From Oscillospiraceae bacterium (GTDB lineage: Bacteria > Bacillota > Clostridia > Oscillospirales > CAG-272), in assembly GCA_015063845.1 (NCBI GenBank), contig SVTJ01000002.1, forward strand, positions 62,001-126,000: DNA of 64,000 bases, in the 5' to 3' direction. The stretch's first letter is position 1. Every line of letters starts with the position of its first letter. The notes beneath the pieces were generated by a model, which saw nothing but the letters and a program-made list of their open reading frames with translations, did no database searches and had not been told where the DNA came from. The position numbers and the translations under genes were made by a program. Positions 19,192 to 32,236 of the stretch are shown here, one piece after another.

Positions 19192-20457
19192 ATGAAGTTA
19201 AGATTTGCGGATCAAAAAATCAATAACAAGCCGCTGTCTTTTTCAACACACGGATTGGCGGTATTGTCAATATGCATTTATATCGTTTGTGCGGTTGTTT
19301 TTGAGTTTACAGCTATTTCTTTGCCTGTTATTTCCTCATATTCTCTATATTTTTGCTTAGCTTGCTGTGCATTGAACTGTTTGGTAAAGGGGAAGATAAC
19401 TTTTCACTGGACTATGGGCGCTCTTTTGCTGCTCGGAATATTGATCTGGATATCGTGCCTGTATACTCCTGCGAGCGCAAGGTATACTGACACATACCTA
19501 TATAGATATTGGACATCTTTCGTTTTGTGTTTTTTGATAGTAAGTGTAAGGCCTAAAGAGAAGGACATTTTCAAAATCGTATATGCATTTATTATTGCTG
19601 GGGTAATATTGGCAAGTTACGTATATGTTTATTACGGTGTAGATGTATTGATCAATTTGGGCTCTCGAATGGAGCATAGCAATTTTGGAAACGTAAACGT
19701 AGTTGGATCGTATTGTGCCATGTCCGCAATGTTGGCAATATACGCTATGCTTGCCTTGAAAGGAAATAAGATACTTTGTATTGCGGCAACGGTTATTTGT
19801 GTACCGTGTATACTTTTCACGGGTTCACGAAGGGCGCTGTTAACGGTGGTCGTATGTATTCTTGCGTTTTTATTCATATATTATAAAAACAGTTCATTGA
19901 TCAAAAGGATATTGATCTCGGTCTCCTTGGTGCTTGTAATACTTTGGATCATTGATACGGTTCCTGCGTTTGAGCCTATCCGAGAAAGATTTGTTGGACT
20001 GTTTGATATGTTTTCCGGTAACGATGCTACGATCGAAGGCGATGAAAATAGAATCTATTATATGACCGAAGGTCTGAAGATGTTTTGGGAAAGACCATTA
20101 TTTGGTAATGGATTTTGCTATTCCTACTATGTATTCGGTACGTATTCTCACAACAACTATGTAGAGATGCTTATGTGTAACGGAATAGTTGGATTTGTGC
20201 TTTATTATTCAGTGCTGGTTGGAGTGATGATAGGTTGCTTCAGAAGTCAAATTGATGAGCGTATTAAGATGCTTGTATATATATTGTTGGTTAAATTCGT
20301 TATGGATGACATAGGAATGGTAACCTACTATAACAGAATGTCGTTTGTTATAATAGCGCTGTTGATTTGTTGTGTACTGACCGGAGAAGCAAAGAATAAA
20401 ATCGACACCAACAATTCTATGAAAATACAGAATAAATCTTTAAATTCTAAACACTGA
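19192..20457 (+). CDS. O-antigen ligase/polymerase (Wzy-type) membrane protein
   Basis: A 421-aa protein with about ten to twelve membrane helices and the Wzy_C-type loop near the C-terminus, seen as LFGNGFCYSYYVFGTYSHNNYVEMLMCNGIVG. Such proteins polymerise or ligate lipid-linked glycans outside the membrane. Three ATG codons lie at 19186, 19189 and 19192; the last is chosen because GGAGG at 19181-19185 is then seven bases upstream. Confidence 0.88.
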   Translation: MKLRFADQKINNKPLSFSTHGLAVLSICIYIVCAVVFEFTAISLPVISSYSLYFCLACCALNCLVKGKITFHWTMGALLLLGILIWISCLYTPASARYTDTYLYRYWTSFVLCFLIVSVRPKEKDIFKIVYAFIIAGVILASYVYVYYGVDVLINLGSRMEHSNFGNVNVVGSYCAMSAMLAIYAMLALKGNKILCIAATVICVPCILFTGSRRALLTVVVCILAFLFIYYKNSSLIKRILISVSLVLVILWIIDTVPAFEPIRERFVGLFDMFSGNDATIEGDENRIYYMTEGLKMFWERPLFGNGFCYSYYVFGTYSHNNYVEMLMCNGIVGFVLYYSVLVGVMIGCFRSQIDERIKMLVYILLVKFVMDDIGMVTYYNRMSFVIIALLICCVLTGEAKNKIDTNNSMKIQNKSLNSKH

Positions 20458-20469
20458 AAGAGGTTGTTT

Positions 20470-21561
20470 ATGCTTAACAATAACGTGGATTTAAAAAATA
20501 AAGTTATACTTGTTACCGGAGCTGCAGGATTTATTGGCTCAAATCTGGTAAAAGAGCTCTTTTGTAGCGTTCCAAACGTACATGTTGTCGGCCTTGACAA
20601 TTTGAACGACTACTATGACGTATCTATAAAGGAATATAGACTTTCTGAGATAGATAGAATTGTCGCTGAACATAGCGAGTGCAAGTGGACGTTTATAAAG
20701 GGAGACATTTCAGATCGCATATTGATAGACGAGTTGTTTGATAAACACCGTTTTTCGGTGGTTGTCAATCTTGCGGCGCAGGCGGGTGTTAGATATTCGA
20801 TAACAAATCCCGATGTGTACATAGAATCAAATATAATTGGATTTTATAACATACTTGAAGCTTGCCGTGCCTCTATGAGATCTGAGCACCCTGTTGAGCA
20901 TTTGGTATACGCGTCTTCTTCCTCGGTTTATGGAACGAACAAAAAAATACCGTATTCAACAGACGACAAGGTGGATAATCCCGTATCTTTGTATGCGGCA
21001 ACCAAAAAGAGCAACGAGCTTATGGCTCATGCATATTCAAAGCTTTACAATATCCCTTCGACAGGTTTGCGCTTTTTCACGGTATACGGCCCTGCCGGCC
21101 GTCCCGATATGGCGTATTTTGGTTTTACCAATAAGCTTCTTAAGGGCGACACCATAGAAATATTTAATTACGGTAATTGTAAACGAGATTTTACGTACGT
21201 AGATGATATTGTTGAAGGTGTAAAGCGTGTTATGCAGCATGCGCCAGAGAAGAAAGACGGAGAGGACGGACTTCCTTTGCCGCCATATGCGGTATACAAT
21301 ATTGGAAACAACAGTCCCGAGAATTTGTTGGACTTTGTGACGATATTGCAAGAGGAGTTGATCAGGGCTGAGGTTTTGCCTCTTGACTATGACTTTGAAG
21401 CTCACAAGAAGCTTGTTGCTATGCAGCCCGGAGATGTTCCGATAACATATGCCGATACCTCTGCGCTTGAAAGAGATTTTGGCTTTAAACCATCTACGTC
21501 GCTTCGTGAAGGTTTGCGTAATTTCGCGGAGTGGTATCACGAATTTTATCAAAGCAAATAA
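20470..21561 (+). CDS. UDP-glucuronate 4-epimerase-like SDR enzyme
   Basis: A 363-aa extended short-chain dehydrogenase. NAD binds at GAAGFIGSN, the active site is the Ser/YxxxK set in YASSSSVYG and SLYAATKKSNE, and LAAQAGVRYSI and QPGDVPITYADT are typical of UDP-GlcA 4-epimerases. It would make UDP-galacturonate. The UDP-glucose dehydrogenase next to it would supply its substrate. ATG 20470 is chosen with AGAGG upstream. Confidence 0.88.
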   Translation: MLNNNVDLKNKVILVTGAAGFIGSNLVKELFCSVPNVHVVGLDNLNDYYDVSIKEYRLSEIDRIVAEHSECKWTFIKGDISDRILIDELFDKHRFSVVVNLAAQAGVRYSITNPDVYIESNIIGFYNILEACRASMRSEHPVEHLVYASSSSVYGTNKKIPYSTDDKVDNPVSLYAATKKSNELMAHAYSKLYNIPSTGLRFFTVYGPAGRPDMAYFGFTNKLLKGDTIEIFNYGNCKRDFTYVDDIVEGVKRVMQHAPEKKDGEDGLPLPPYAVYNIGNNSPENLLDFVTILQEELIRAEVLPLDYDFEAHKKLVAMQPGDVPITYADTSALERDFGFKPSTSLREGLRNFAEWYHEFYQSK

Positions 21562-21652
21562 ACATTTATTGCATATACGGTTGCCATGGAGATGCCCTCG
21601 TAGGGACTAAACGATGCATATTTTAATAATATAATAAGGAGTGTCCTGAAAA

Positions 21653-22837
21653 ATGAAAATTGCAGTTGCAGGAACCGGTTACGTCGGTCTATCTATGGCG
21701 GTTCTGCTTGCGCAGAACAATGAAGTAATTGCGGTTGACGTGATCCCTGAAAAGGTTGAAATGATCAACTCAAAAAAATCTCCTATCGTGGACAAGGAGA
21801 TACAAGAATATCTGTCCACCAAGAAGCTTGATCTTGTTGCTACGACAGATGGAGCATCCGCATACAAGGATGCCGAGCTTATTATTATATCGACTCCAAC
21901 CAACTATGATCCAAACAAGAATTATTTTGACACGTCCTCTGTTGAATCGGTGATAGCTCAAGTTATTGAAGCTAATCCCGACGCCATTATGATCGTAAAG
22001 TCAACCGTTCCTGTTGGATTTACCGAGAAGGTTCGTGCTGATTTTTGCTGTGACAATATTCTGTTCAGCCCCGAATTTCTTCGCGAGGGTAGGGCTCTTT
22101 ATGACAATCTTTATCCAAGCCGTATAATTGTGGGAGTTCCCGTTGCCAATAAGCGTTTGGAAAAAGCGGCAGAGACTTTTGCGGCTTTGCTTCAAGAAGG
22201 TGCATTAAAGGAGAATATTGAGGTCCGATATATGAATCCGACCGAGGCTGAGGCGGTCAAGCTTTTTGCGAATACGTATCTTGCTTTGCGTGTATCGTTC
22301 TTTAACGAGCTCGATACGTATGCGGCGGTGCGTGGGTTGGATACAAAATCCATTATAGAGGGCGTTGGGCTTGATCCCAGAATAGGCTCACATTATAACA
22401 ATCCATCATTTGGATACGGTGGATATTGTTTGCCGAAGGATACAAAGCAGTTGCTTGCTAATTACAATGATGTTCCGCAGAATATCATCTCGGCTATTGT
22501 TGCGGCTAACGGCACACGAAAGGATTTTATTGCGGATCAGATCATTGCAATGCAGCCCAAAGTTGTTGGCGTATACCGCCTTACGATGAAGGCGGGGTCG
22601 GATAATTTCCGTCAGTCGTCCATACAGGGTGTTATGAAGCGAATCAAGGCCAAAGGAATCGAAGTGGTTATTTATGAGCCGACAATGAAGGAAAACAAGT
22701 TTTTTAACAGTCGAGTTATTAGAGATCTCGATGAGTTCAAGAGCGTTTCCGATGTGATTTTGGCGAATCGTTATAATGATGAGATTTCCGATGTTCTCCA
22801 AAAGGTATATACCCGAGATCTATATTTCAGAGATTGA
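21653..22837 (+). CDS. ugd: UDP-glucose 6-dehydrogenase
   Basis: A 394-aa enzyme oxidising UDP-glucose to UDP-glucuronate. It has NAD-binding [36 protein letters not shown] and the catalytic Cys259 in [12 protein letters not shown]. Length and motifs match the family. It partners the epimerase just upstream, so the glycan probably contains an acidic uronic acid. Confidence 0.95.
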   Translation: MKIAVAGTGYVGLSMAVLLAQNNEVIAVDVIPEKVEMINSKKSPIVDKEIQEYLSTKKLDLVATTDGASAYKDAELIIISTPTNYDPNKNYFDTSSVESVIAQVIEANPDAIMIVKSTVPVGFTEKVRADFCCDNILFSPEFLREGRALYDNLYPSRIIVGVPVANKRLEKAAETFAALLQEGALKENIEVRYMNPTEAEAVKLFANTYLALRVSFFNELDTYAAVRGLDTKSIIEGVGLDPRIGSHYNNPSFGYGGYCLPKDTKQLLANYNDVPQNIISAIVAANGTRKDFIADQIIAMQPKVVGVYRLTMKAGSDNFRQSSIQGVMKRIKAKGIEVVIYEPTMKENKFFNSRVIRDLDEFKSVSDVILANRYNDEISDVLQKVYTRDLYFRD

Positions 22838-22858
22838 AGAAAGATTGAGGAATGAGTT

Positions 22859-23599
22859 GTGAAGTGTTTGATTTTGGCAGCAGGATATGCTACAAGGTTA
22901 TATCCTTTAACTGAGAATTTCCCAAAGCCTCTTCTTGATGTTGGGGGTAAGACCATTCTTGATTGGTTGATAGATGACGTTGACACACTTGGGTTGATCG
23001 ACGAATATATCGTGATCTCCAATCATAAATACGTTCATCATTTTGACGAGTGGGCAAAGACCAAGAAGCAAAAGGTCGTTGTTATAGATGACGGAACCGA
23101 AACTAACGAAACACGTCTTGGGGCGGTCAAGGATATTCAGTACGCAATAGACACGTTGAATATTGATGACGATATATTCGTGGCGGCCGGCGATAATGTT
23201 CTTGATTTTAGTCTGACAAAGTTTATCGCTTACGCAAAAGAAAAGCAAGCGTCTTGTACGATGCGTTATTATGAATCTAATGAAAAGAAGCTGCTTAAGT
23301 GCGGAGTGGTTACGGTCGACGAGAATGATAGAATAGTGAGAATGACCGAAAAATCTCCGACTCCTGAGACGCATTGGGTCTGTCCTGCATTTTATTATTA
23401 TTCGCGTGAAGATGCTAAGCTTGTACAAAAGGGTATCGATAGCGGTTGTGGGACTGATGCTCCTGGTAGTTATATTGCGTGGCTGTGCACACAAACTACC
23501 GTTTATGCGATGGAAATGCCGGGAAGCCGTTACGATATAGGTGATATTGAAACCTATGACAAGGTTAGGTCCGAGTATAAAGGAATAACCAAAGGCTAA
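22859..23599 (+). CDS. Sugar-1-phosphate nucleotidyltransferase
   Basis: A 246-aa NTP_transferase enzyme starting (GTG) MKCLILAAGYATRLYPLTE, with the fold's signature loop and KPLLDVGGKTILD as sugar-phosphate site, then VAAGDNVLDF. It activates a sugar 1-phosphate to an NDP-sugar; the specific sugar is not determined. GAGG lies eight bases before the GTG start. Confidence 0.88.
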   Translation: MKCLILAAGYATRLYPLTENFPKPLLDVGGKTILDWLIDDVDTLGLIDEYIVISNHKYVHHFDEWAKTKKQKVVVIDDGTETNETRLGAVKDIQYAIDTLNIDDDIFVAAGDNVLDFSLTKFIAYAKEKQASCTMRYYESNEKKLLKCGVVTVDENDRIVRMTEKSPTPETHWVCPAFYYYSREDAKLVQKGIDSGCGTDAPGSYIAWLCTQTTVYAMEMPGSRYDIGDIETYDKVRSEYKGITKG

Positions 23600-23646
23600 T
23601 AAAAACCTATGCTAAATATCTTATTCTAAAAAAGAGGTGCTTAATT

Positions 23647-26547
23647 ATGTCCAAGTACAAAAACCTCTTCTTACGTCAATCTTATTTGGATTCGTATGAA
23701 GAATATGAAAAATCACTGAATAAGGAGAATTATCCCAAGTGGGATTATGTGGTGCTGACGGCGTCCAATGAGGCGCAGGCCGAAACCTACCGCGAGCAGA
23801 TACGTTTGAGACTTGAGGGGGGATTTTTACCTGCGGATACTCACTACGCTGTTTTGCCGGATCCTGACGGAAAGAGAGTTGGGTCGGGTGGCGCGACACT
23901 CAACGTAATGAAGTACATAGCGGAGCATCGTGGAAGCGCGGATTTTACGGGTATTAAGATATTGTGCATCCATTCCGGCGGCGATAGCAAGAGAGTGCCG
24001 CAGTATTCCGCTTGCGGAAAGCTGTTTTCTCCCGTGCCTCGTGAGCTGCCCGATGGCAGACGCTCCACCCTTTTTGATGAATTTATTATAGGTATGACGG
24101 GCGTTCCCGTTAGAATTTCAGGCGGAATGCTGGTCTGTTCGGGAGACGTGCTCCTCTTATTTAATCCGCTTCAGCTGGATTTCTACGGTTGCGGCGCGGC
24201 TGCGCTCTCCATCAAGGAGAACGTATCCACGGGAAAGAATCACGGAGTATTTCTGCGTGATAATGACGGAAATGTGGGTAGATTTTTGCACAAGCAAACG
24301 GTAGAGACACTTACGTCAGCCGGTGCTGTCGATGCTCGCGGAAACGTTGACATTGATACTGGAGCGGTCATTTTTGACAGCACGCTTCTTAGCGACCTAT
24401 ATTCTTTGATAGACACCGACGAGAAGTTTGCCGCTTGTGTCAACGAGCACGTGCGCCTTTCGTTCTATGCGGACTTCCTTTATCCGCTTGCGTCCGAGGC
24501 TACTCTTGAGGACTTCTACAAAGAAACTCCCGAGGGAGATTTTTCTCCTGAGCTTGATGCTTGCCGAGAGCAGATATGGGCGGTGCTTCACAAGTACAAG
24601 ATGAAGCTATTGCGCTTTTCTCCCGCGTCATTTATTCACTTTGGCACAACGAGAGAGCTTCTCAAGCTTATGACCGACGATATGCCGATGTACTCATATC
24701 TTGATTGGTCGGCAAACGTAAACACAAACAGCAAGGCTACGACCTTTGCGGCATCCAACTCTTACGTAAGCAAGAGGGCGATAGTTGGCAAGGGAAGCTA
24801 CATAGAAGACAGCTACATCCACAAGGGAACTGTCGGAGAGGGCTGTGTTATAAGCGGAATCACTCTTTGGGGAGAAACTGTTCCCGATGGAACGGTATTG
24901 CACGGTCTTAAGCTTCTTGACGGAAGATTTGTTGTCAGAATGTACGGTGTGAATGACAATCCCAAGGAAAACAAGTGGTTTGGCAAGGATATAGGTGAGC
25001 CTTTATGGACAGCAAAGCTGTTCATTCCTTGCACCACCATCGAGGAAGCACTCAAAAAGACGCTTGCAGGAGAAAGATCTGACGATGCACTTTCACTTTG
25101 TTCGAGCTTCAATATGGCAGACGCGATCGATATTCCGTTATGGCAGGCAAAGCTTGACGATAGGGTAAAGGTGGAGACCTTCCTTGAAGCGATAGACAAT
25201 AGAACGTCTCTTTATGAGACCAAAAAGCTCTTTGTCCGCGGAATTACAGACAGAATAGAGCGAGACCTTGCAAAGAGAGCGGATGCGCTCAATATGGGTG
25301 AGCTCGGAGAGTTTGGCAAGAAAATAAGAATATATTATTATCTCTCTAAGATGGTAGAGGATAAAAAGAGAAGAGACGCGTATGCGAATATGTGCTTTGA
25401 TACTATTTGCGCCTCTTTGATAAACGCATCCGCGGGAGAAACACTTTACAGACCGACGGCAAAGATAGCTAAGGACGAGGTGGTGGTCAGCCTTCCCGTC
25501 AGAGTGAATTTTGGCGGTGGATGGTCGGATACGCCCCCGTATTGCAACGAGCACGGCGGAACTGTACTTAATGCGGCAATAACGCTTAACGGCATCTGCC
25601 CGATCGAGGCGGTGCTTAAGAGACTTCCCGAGAACAAGATAGTTCTCGCGAGTGAGGACAACGGCTCGTACCGTGAGTTTACGGATATTTCCAAGCTTCA
25701 GAGCTGTTCTGACCCGGGAGATCCGTTTGCACTTCACAAGGCAGCTCTGCTTGCTTGCGGTGTTGTACCGATGAGCGAGAGCATTACGATGGAGGAGCTG
25801 ACAGCTCGACTTGGCGGAGGAGTTTATCTCTCAACGCAGGCTATAAACATTCCTCGCGGTTCAGGACTTGGCACAAGCTCAATTCTTGCGGGCGCGTGCG
25901 TAAAGGCGATACTTGAATTTCTCGGAGAGGACGTCAGCGATAACGAGCTTTACGGCACTGTGCTTTGTATGGAACAGCTTATGTCCACGGGCGGCGGCTG
26001 GCAGGATCAGGTCGGAGGGCTTGCAAAGGGCTTTAAGATGGTATCGGCAGATGCGGGACTTAATCAGTCGCTTACGTGTATGCAGCTCAATATAGACAGA
26101 GAGACGGTATCCAAGCTCAACGAGCGTTTCGCTCTTATCTATACGGGTCAGAGAAGACTTGCGAGAAATCTGCTTCGCGAGATAGTTGGAAAGTATATTG
26201 CTTCCGATCCCGACACACTCGAGGTTCTTTATGAGATACAGCGTGTTGCTGTGCTTATGCGCTTTGAGCTGGAAAAGGGGAATATAGACGGCTTCTGCGG
26301 ACTTCTCAACGCGCATTGGGAGCTTTCAAAGAAGCTTGACAGAGGCTGTACCAATACTTGTATCGATCAGATATTCAATTCCGTTGAGGATCTTATAGAC
26401 GGTAAGATGATATGCGGAGCAGGCGGTGGGGGCTTCCTTCAGGTGGTTATGAAAGAAGGCGTTACACTTGACGATCTCCGCGAGAGACTTGACGGAATAT
26501 TTGCGGGCTCGGGCGTTGAGGTCTGGAGCTGCGACTTTGTAATGTAA
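23647..26547 (+). CDS. fkp: Bifunctional L-fucokinase/GDP-L-fucose pyrophosphorylase (Fkp type)
   Basis: A 966-aa cytoplasmic enzyme that converts free L-fucose to GDP-L-fucose. The N-terminal half is the fucose-1-phosphate guanylyltransferase domain (GGATLNVM, CIHSGGDSKRVPQYSACGK), followed by a beta-helix-like linker (about 390-430) and a C-terminal GHMP kinase with RVNFGGGWSDTPPY, the ATP loop PRGSGLGTSS, STGGGWQDQVGG and GAGGGGFL. Length matches Bacteroides Fkp. The mutarotase FucU follows after 14 bases, so the pair forms a fucose salvage route feeding the glycan. Confidence 0.93.
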   Translation: MSKYKNLFLRQSYLDSYEEYEKSLNKENYPKWDYVVLTASNEAQAETYREQIRLRLEGGFLPADTHYAVLPDPDGKRVGSGGATLNVMKYIAEHRGSADFTGIKILCIHSGGDSKRVPQYSACGKLFSPVPRELPDGRRSTLFDEFIIGMTGVPVRISGGMLVCSGDVLLLFNPLQLDFYGCGAAALSIKENVSTGKNHGVFLRDNDGNVGRFLHKQTVETLTSAGAVDARGNVDIDTGAVIFDSTLLSDLYSLIDTDEKFAACVNEHVRLSFYADFLYPLASEATLEDFYKETPEGDFSPELDACREQIWAVLHKYKMKLLRFSPASFIHFGTTRELLKLMTDDMPMYSYLDWSANVNTNSKATTFAASNSYVSKRAIVGKGSYIEDSYIHKGTVGEGCVISGITLWGETVPDGTVLHGLKLLDGRFVVRMYGVNDNPKENKWFGKDIGEPLWTAKLFIPCTTIEEALKKTLAGERSDDALSLCSSFNMADAIDIPLWQAKLDDRVKVETFLEAIDNRTSLYETKKLFVRGITDRIERDLAKRADALNMGELGEFGKKIRIYYYLSKMVEDKKRRDAYANMCFDTICASLINASAGETLYRPTAKIAKDEVVVSLPVRVNFGGGWSDTPPYCNEHGGTVLNAAITLNGICPIEAVLKRLPENKIVLASEDNGSYREFTDISKLQSCSDPGDPFALHKAALLACGVVPMSESITMEELTARLGGGVYLSTQAINIPRGSGLGTSSILAGACVKAILEFLGEDVSDNELYGTVLCMEQLMSTGGGWQDQVGGLAKGFKMVSADAGLNQSLTCMQLNIDRETVSKLNERFALIYTGQRRLARNLLREIVGKYIASDPDTLEVLYEIQRVAVLMRFELEKGNIDGFCGLLNAHWELSKKLDRGCTNTCIDQIFNSVEDLIDGKMICGAGGGGFLQVVMKEGVTLDDLRERLDGIFAGSGVEVWSCDFVM

Positions 26548-26561
26548 AGGAGAAAGACGAT

Positions 26562-26993
26562 ATGTTAAAGAATGTTTCCCCCTTGATTTCCCCCCAGCTT
26601 CTTAAGGTGCTTTGCGAGATGGGACACGGAGACGAGATAGTTCTCGCCGATGCAAACTTTCCCGCTGAGAGCATAGCTCAGAACAATCAGATAATCCGCG
26701 CTGACGGACTTGGAATAGTCGACCTGCTCAATGCGATACTTCCTCTGTTTCCTCTTGACCCTTATACCGATAAGAGCTTTATCGTTATGAGCGTTGAGGA
26801 GAGAGACGGCGATTACGTACCCGAGATATGGAGTGAATTCGAGCAAGTGCTTGAAAAGCATGAGCCTGATTTCAAGATGACGTTTATGAGCCGTTTTGAC
26901 TACTATGAGCACTCTAAAAAGGCATATGCGGTGATCGCTACGGGTGAAAAGGCGACCTACGCGAACGTAATTCTCAAGAAGGGCGTTATATAA
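26562..26993 (+). CDS. fucU: L-fucose mutarotase, RbsD/FucU family
   Basis: A 143-aa protein interconverting alpha and beta anomers of L-fucose. It has the early EMGHGDEIVLADANFPA motif (catalytic His and Asp), DLLNAILPLFPLD and a C-terminal ERDGD-type region with YYEHSKKAYAVIATGE. Its position directly after the fucokinase/pyrophosphorylase identifies fucose rather than ribose as substrate. Confidence 0.92.
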   Translation: MLKNVSPLISPQLLKVLCEMGHGDEIVLADANFPAESIAQNNQIIRADGLGIVDLLNAILPLFPLDPYTDKSFIVMSVEERDGDYVPEIWSEFEQVLEKHEPDFKMTFMSRFDYYEHSKKAYAVIATGEKATYANVILKKGVI

Positions 26994-26995
26994 AA

Positions 26996-27439
26996 ATGAG
27001 ATTTTCAATGAATATTAAAAAGCTTAACGAAAAGGCGATAGTTCCGACCTACGGTTCTGCTTGTGCCGCAGGCGCGGACCTTTATGCTTGCGAGGACGGT
27101 GCCGTTACCATAGGGGTTGGTGAGACAGTTCTTGTGCATACGGGAATTGCTATGGCGATACCCGAGGGGTACGTTGGACTTGTGTACGCAAGAAGCGGAC
27201 TTGCTTCCAAAAGAGGACTTGCTCCCGCGAACAAGGTAGGGGTTATCGACAGCGACTATCGCGGAGAGATAATGGTGGCGCTTCATAATCACGGGACGGT
27301 TGAACAGACCATAGAGAGTGGTGAGCGCATAGCACAAATAGTTTTCACACCTTACGTCGCTGCTGATTTTGACGTTGTCGAGGAGCTTGACGATACTGCT
27401 CGCGGCGCTGGCGGCTTCGGCTCTACGGGCAGTAAATAA
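26996..27439 (+). CDS. dut: Deoxyuridine 5'-triphosphate nucleotidohydrolase
   Basis: A 147-aa trimeric dUTPase. All five motifs are visible: AGADLYA, ARSGLASKRGL, GVIDSDYRGEI, ERIAQIVF and the C-terminal GAGGFGSTG. It hydrolyses dUTP to dUMP. It begins two bases after fucU stops, so it is translated from the glycan operon mRNA although functionally unrelated. Confidence 0.97.
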   Translation: MRFSMNIKKLNEKAIVPTYGSACAAGADLYACEDGAVTIGVGETVLVHTGIAMAIPEGYVGLVYARSGLASKRGLAPANKVGVIDSDYRGEIMVALHNHGTVEQTIESGERIAQIVFTPYVAADFDVVEELDDTARGAGGFGSTGSK

Positions 27440-27454
27440 GATATAAGAACACGA

Positions 27455-27490
27455 TGAGGGGTACTTTTCTTTCAAGAAAAGTACCCCTCA
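27455..27490. repeat. Long perfect hairpin after dut
   Basis: A 17-bp perfect stem, TGAGGGGTACTTTTCTT with its complement and a 2-base loop. It has no T-run after it, so it does not look like an ordinary terminator. A proper terminator follows 50 bases later. It may be a REP-like element or an mRNA 3'-end protector. Confidence 0.6.
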
Positions 27491-27540
27491 AGCTCTCCGA
27501 AAAGAGCTTTAAAATAGTTTTTAGAAGTTATTGAAAAGGG

Positions 27541-27583
27541 TGTGGGAAAAACCTCTTGAAAGAAGTTTTTCCCACATTTTTTT
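27541..27583 (+). terminator. Intrinsic terminator of the glycan operon
   Basis: A 12-bp stem, TGTGGGAAAAAC with GTTTTTCCCACA, is followed by seven T residues. Confidence 0.85.
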
Positions 27584-27591
27584 GTTATCTC

Positions 27592-31298
<3,707 letters not shown>

Positions 31299-31303
31299 AT
31301 TTT

Positions 31304-32185
31304 TTACCTCGTAATAAAATATCCAAGCACCAAAGCTCCGAGAATTATTCTATAAACTCCAAACGGCGAAAAGCCGTGCTTTTTCACAAAATCCATAAGA
31401 AATCTAATGGTTATCATAGATACCGCAAACGCCGCCGCGCTTGCAAAAGCAAGACATAGCCACGCCGTAAGCGGTACTTTTATGCCGCACTCTCCCACAA
31501 ACGAGAAAAACGACCAAGCTTTTACAAGGCTACCGCCTGCCATCGCGGGAATGCTCATAAAAAATGAGAACTCCGCCGCAACGTCCGAGGTGAATCCCAA
31601 TATACGCGCTCCAAGCATCGTAGAGCCCGAGCGTGACGTCCCCGGGACTATCGAAAGCGCCTGAAAGCAGCCGATAAGCGTCGCTTGCGAAAGAGTTATA
31701 CCGTCGGTTGACGTTACCGTGTTGCGATTTATATTTACTCGCTCAACGACAATAAATAAAATGCCGTAAACGATAAGCGCGACCGCTACCGTAAAGGGCG
31801 TATATATCCAGCCGTCGATATCCTTTCCGCTGAGGCGTTCGATCATTTTGTCAAGCACTATGCCGACAAAGGCGGCAGGGAGGCTTGCCACGAATATCTT
31901 GCTCCATAGCGATAGGGTGGCTCTTTTTTGCTTCTTGCTCTTAGTCCTCGAAAAGGGGAAGAGCTTTGAGAAAAACGAAACCGCCACAGCGAGTATTGCG
32001 CCAAGCTGAATGACGACTTCGAACATATCGAAATATTCGTCCGCAAAGAGTTTTCCCAAGGAAGGCGCAATTTTAAGAGGGACAAGCTCTCGTAACAGTA
32101 TAAGGTGTCCTGTTGAGCTTATGGGCAACCATTCGGTCGTTCCTTCGAGAATGCCGTAAAGTAACGCCTTGATTATTTCTATCAC
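31304..32185 (-). CDS. uppP: Undecaprenyl-diphosphatase UppP/BacA
   Basis: A 293-aa polytopic membrane enzyme that recycles undecaprenyl pyrophosphate, giving bacitracin resistance. It has the two family motifs EGTTEWLPISSTGH (early) and PGTSRSGSTM (middle), and about seven to eight membrane helices. It supports the lipid carrier used by peptidoglycan and by the nearby glycan operon. Confidence 0.96.
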   Translation of the reverse strand: MIEIIKALLYGILEGTTEWLPISSTGHLILLRELVPLKIAPSLGKLFADEYFDMFEVVIQLGAILAVAVSFFSKLFPFSRTKSKKQKRATLSLWSKIFVASLPAAFVGIVLDKMIERLSGKDIDGWIYTPFTVAVALIVYGILFIVVERVNINRNTVTSTDGITLSQATLIGCFQALSIVPGTSRSGSTMLGARILGFTSDVAAEFSFFMSIPAMAGGSLVKAWSFFSFVGECGIKVPLTAWLCLAFASAAAFAVSMITIRFLMDFVKKHGFSPFGVYRIILGALVLGYFITR

Positions 32186-32236
32186 CGTTTACTCCTTTTA
32201 CGCATAAGAGTGTAAAGGAAAGTAAAGGTTGAACGG

